From Aphis gossypii (Eukaryota > Arthropoda > Insecta > Hemiptera > Aphididae), in assembly GCF_020184175.1 (NCBI RefSeq), contig NC_065531.1, forward strand, positions 11,739,213 through 11,803,212: a DNA stretch of 64,000 bases, written 5' to 3'. Position 1 is the first letter of the stretch. Each line of letters opens with the position of its first letter. Positions 62,855-64,000 of this stretch are shown piece by piece. The notes beneath the pieces are model-generated. The model saw only the letters and a program-made list of their open reading frames with translations, had not been told where the DNA came from and searched no databases. A program made the position numbers and the translations under genes.

Positions 62855-64000
62855 GTATGTGGAGGATATACGCTTAAATACCTTGTGGGGTGTGGGCAGA
62901 CATAATGTGAGTAAAGTCCAAAATAACGCTTTTTAAAAAGAAACGGTATGATCTATATTCGAGGCTAGATTATGAAATTAATATTATATCATTTTCAATG
63001 AACGCGTTGAGTTAAACAATTATTATTTTATAGGTAATATAATATGAGAAACTGTGGTAGGTAGTAAAAATGGTCATCATACTTGGGGCAATGATCATCA
63101 TCGTTTAAAGGCGTATATATTTTTGAGGGCTACATTTAATCAGCAGCATGACTTACAGCTACGACCAAAGTCTGCGCATGCCTCTACGCCTAGGTTATAT
63201 TAGGTTATATACGCCTATACGCGATGTATACGGTACCCGCTATCGTTGTGTTTAGTGCGATTAGTCGGTTGCTGCACGTACGCGGGGCTCGATACATATA
63301 ATTGGTTTCGAATCTCTACCAGGTCGCTGACCACCATTGCTAGCTCGGCTAAAGCACGGCAACAGATATTGAACGTCCGTCAGAGTCGCGTTTAAGAGAT
63401 ATCACTCTTTTAAATCGTCAGTTTTTCGCCAACACGACGAAAACCGATATCGTATACCGAGGACGATTTTACGACCGCGTTTTCGCGTAGGTATATAAAT
63501 TACATTTCTCGCATAAATATACGCGTGCGCGCGCACACACACACACACTGGCCCTTACAAGACGCGCATATAACAACTCGTATAGAGCATCGCGCTGTGG
63601 GAAAGAAGTGCTCCCGGGAGTAGTTTTAAAATGCAAACTTGCCGGTACGTCCCATGAGACGTTCGACGCCTTCGGGCGTTCAGCCGGTAAACAAAAGCCA
63701 TGTGCACGCGAGATAACAACAATAACGTGCTATATATATATGTATATATACATGTACAGACACGCGCGCATATATATATATAGTTGTACTTACATACCTA
63801 TGTGTATATATGTTTATATATGTGTGTGTATGTGTGTGTGTGTGCGGGCGCTCGTATATATATATTTATATGCTGTGCACGAGCGGGAGAAAGACTATAA
63901 GGAAGACGGCCGTGCGGCGGGTGGGAGAGGTAAGCAGGTACCTCTGGGAGGCGACAGTATGATGTGCGCTCTCCTACCCGCCGCCGCCGCCGCCGTCGGT

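Larger units (their letters stand above)
62001..64000. other. CpG-containing region at the right edge
   Basis: Mixed to GC-rich sequence, strongest at 62.1-62.2, 63.2-63.7 and 63.9-64.0 kb. It holds a direct repeat TTAGGTTATAT (about 63193-63211), a CA run (63533-63547), TA and TG runs (63731-63860) and a CCG repeat (63978-63996). GGGAGAG/GTAAGC near 63929 is a near-consensus plus-strand 5' splice site without an obvious exon in front of it. Confidence 0.4.

Noticed and set aside
1..64000. tRNA, rRNA, CRISPR array, operon or viral gene cluster
   Set aside because: I looked for TTCGA-type tRNA loops with flanking stems, regularly spaced repeats and tandem gene blocks on both strands and found none.

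Overview
The window looks like nuclear DNA from an insect, most likely an aphid or a close hemipteran relative. The reasons are composition and texture: very AT-rich sequence full of ATT/AAT and TA runs, constant recurrence of TAGGTA/TACCTA words, short CpG-rich islands, spliceosomal splice signals and Tc1/mariner-like miniature elements flanked by TA. The species call is an inference from texture, without any database match. Nothing suggests bacterial, organellar or phage DNA: there are no operons, no ribosome-binding-site-led gene tandems, no CRISPR array and no rRNA or tRNA that I can recognise.

Almost the whole window is non-coding (intronic or intergenic). The best gene evidence is two short minus-strand exons that share the same phase (phase 1 on both sides, lengths divisible by three). 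One is an acidic low-complexity exon at 56053-56202. The other is at 2483-2578 and reads LFKGNSSRLQLLIEKIQ. The reading frame would be kept if they were joined, so they may be exons of one minus-strand gene with an intron of about 53 kb. That would make most of the window intron of a large gene of the kind typical for regulators. The 2483-2578 segment also contains a Met codon preceded by an in-frame stop and lies next to a CpG-rich island (about 2579-3120), so it could instead be a first coding exon served by its own promoter. I could not name the gene.

Layout: 1-2480 is AT desert. 2380-4450 holds the exon, the CpG island and mixed sequence. 4450-14800 is AT desert with patches of mixed composition near 6.2-7.0 kb and 9.2-9.6 kb. 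14.8-16.5 kb is a strong CpG island. 17-24.4 kb is AT desert with a moderate island at 21.9-22.3 kb. 24.5-26.9 kb, 30.2-31.9 kb, 33.3-34.6 kb, 36.6-37.9 kb, 41.6-42.5 kb, 44.4-45.5 kb and 52.9-54.3 kb are further islands separated by AT desert. 54.6-54.8 kb has a relic resembling the C-terminus of a LINE reverse transcriptase. The acidic exon is at 56.1 kb. 58.3-59.9 kb and 62.0-64.0 kb are islands, the latter with a possible plus-strand first exon (Met-Lys-Thr, then a 5' splice site).

Two tandemly placed Tc1/mariner-type miniature elements (51401-52032 and 52250-52902) and a third fragment (about 19985-20105) form the only repeat family I could define inside the window. Most longer open frames here are open because TA, TG and trinucleotide repeats read without stops, so they are not called as genes. 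I did not find a convincing new biological system; the most useful leads are the giant-intron minus-strand gene and its possible alternative promoter.
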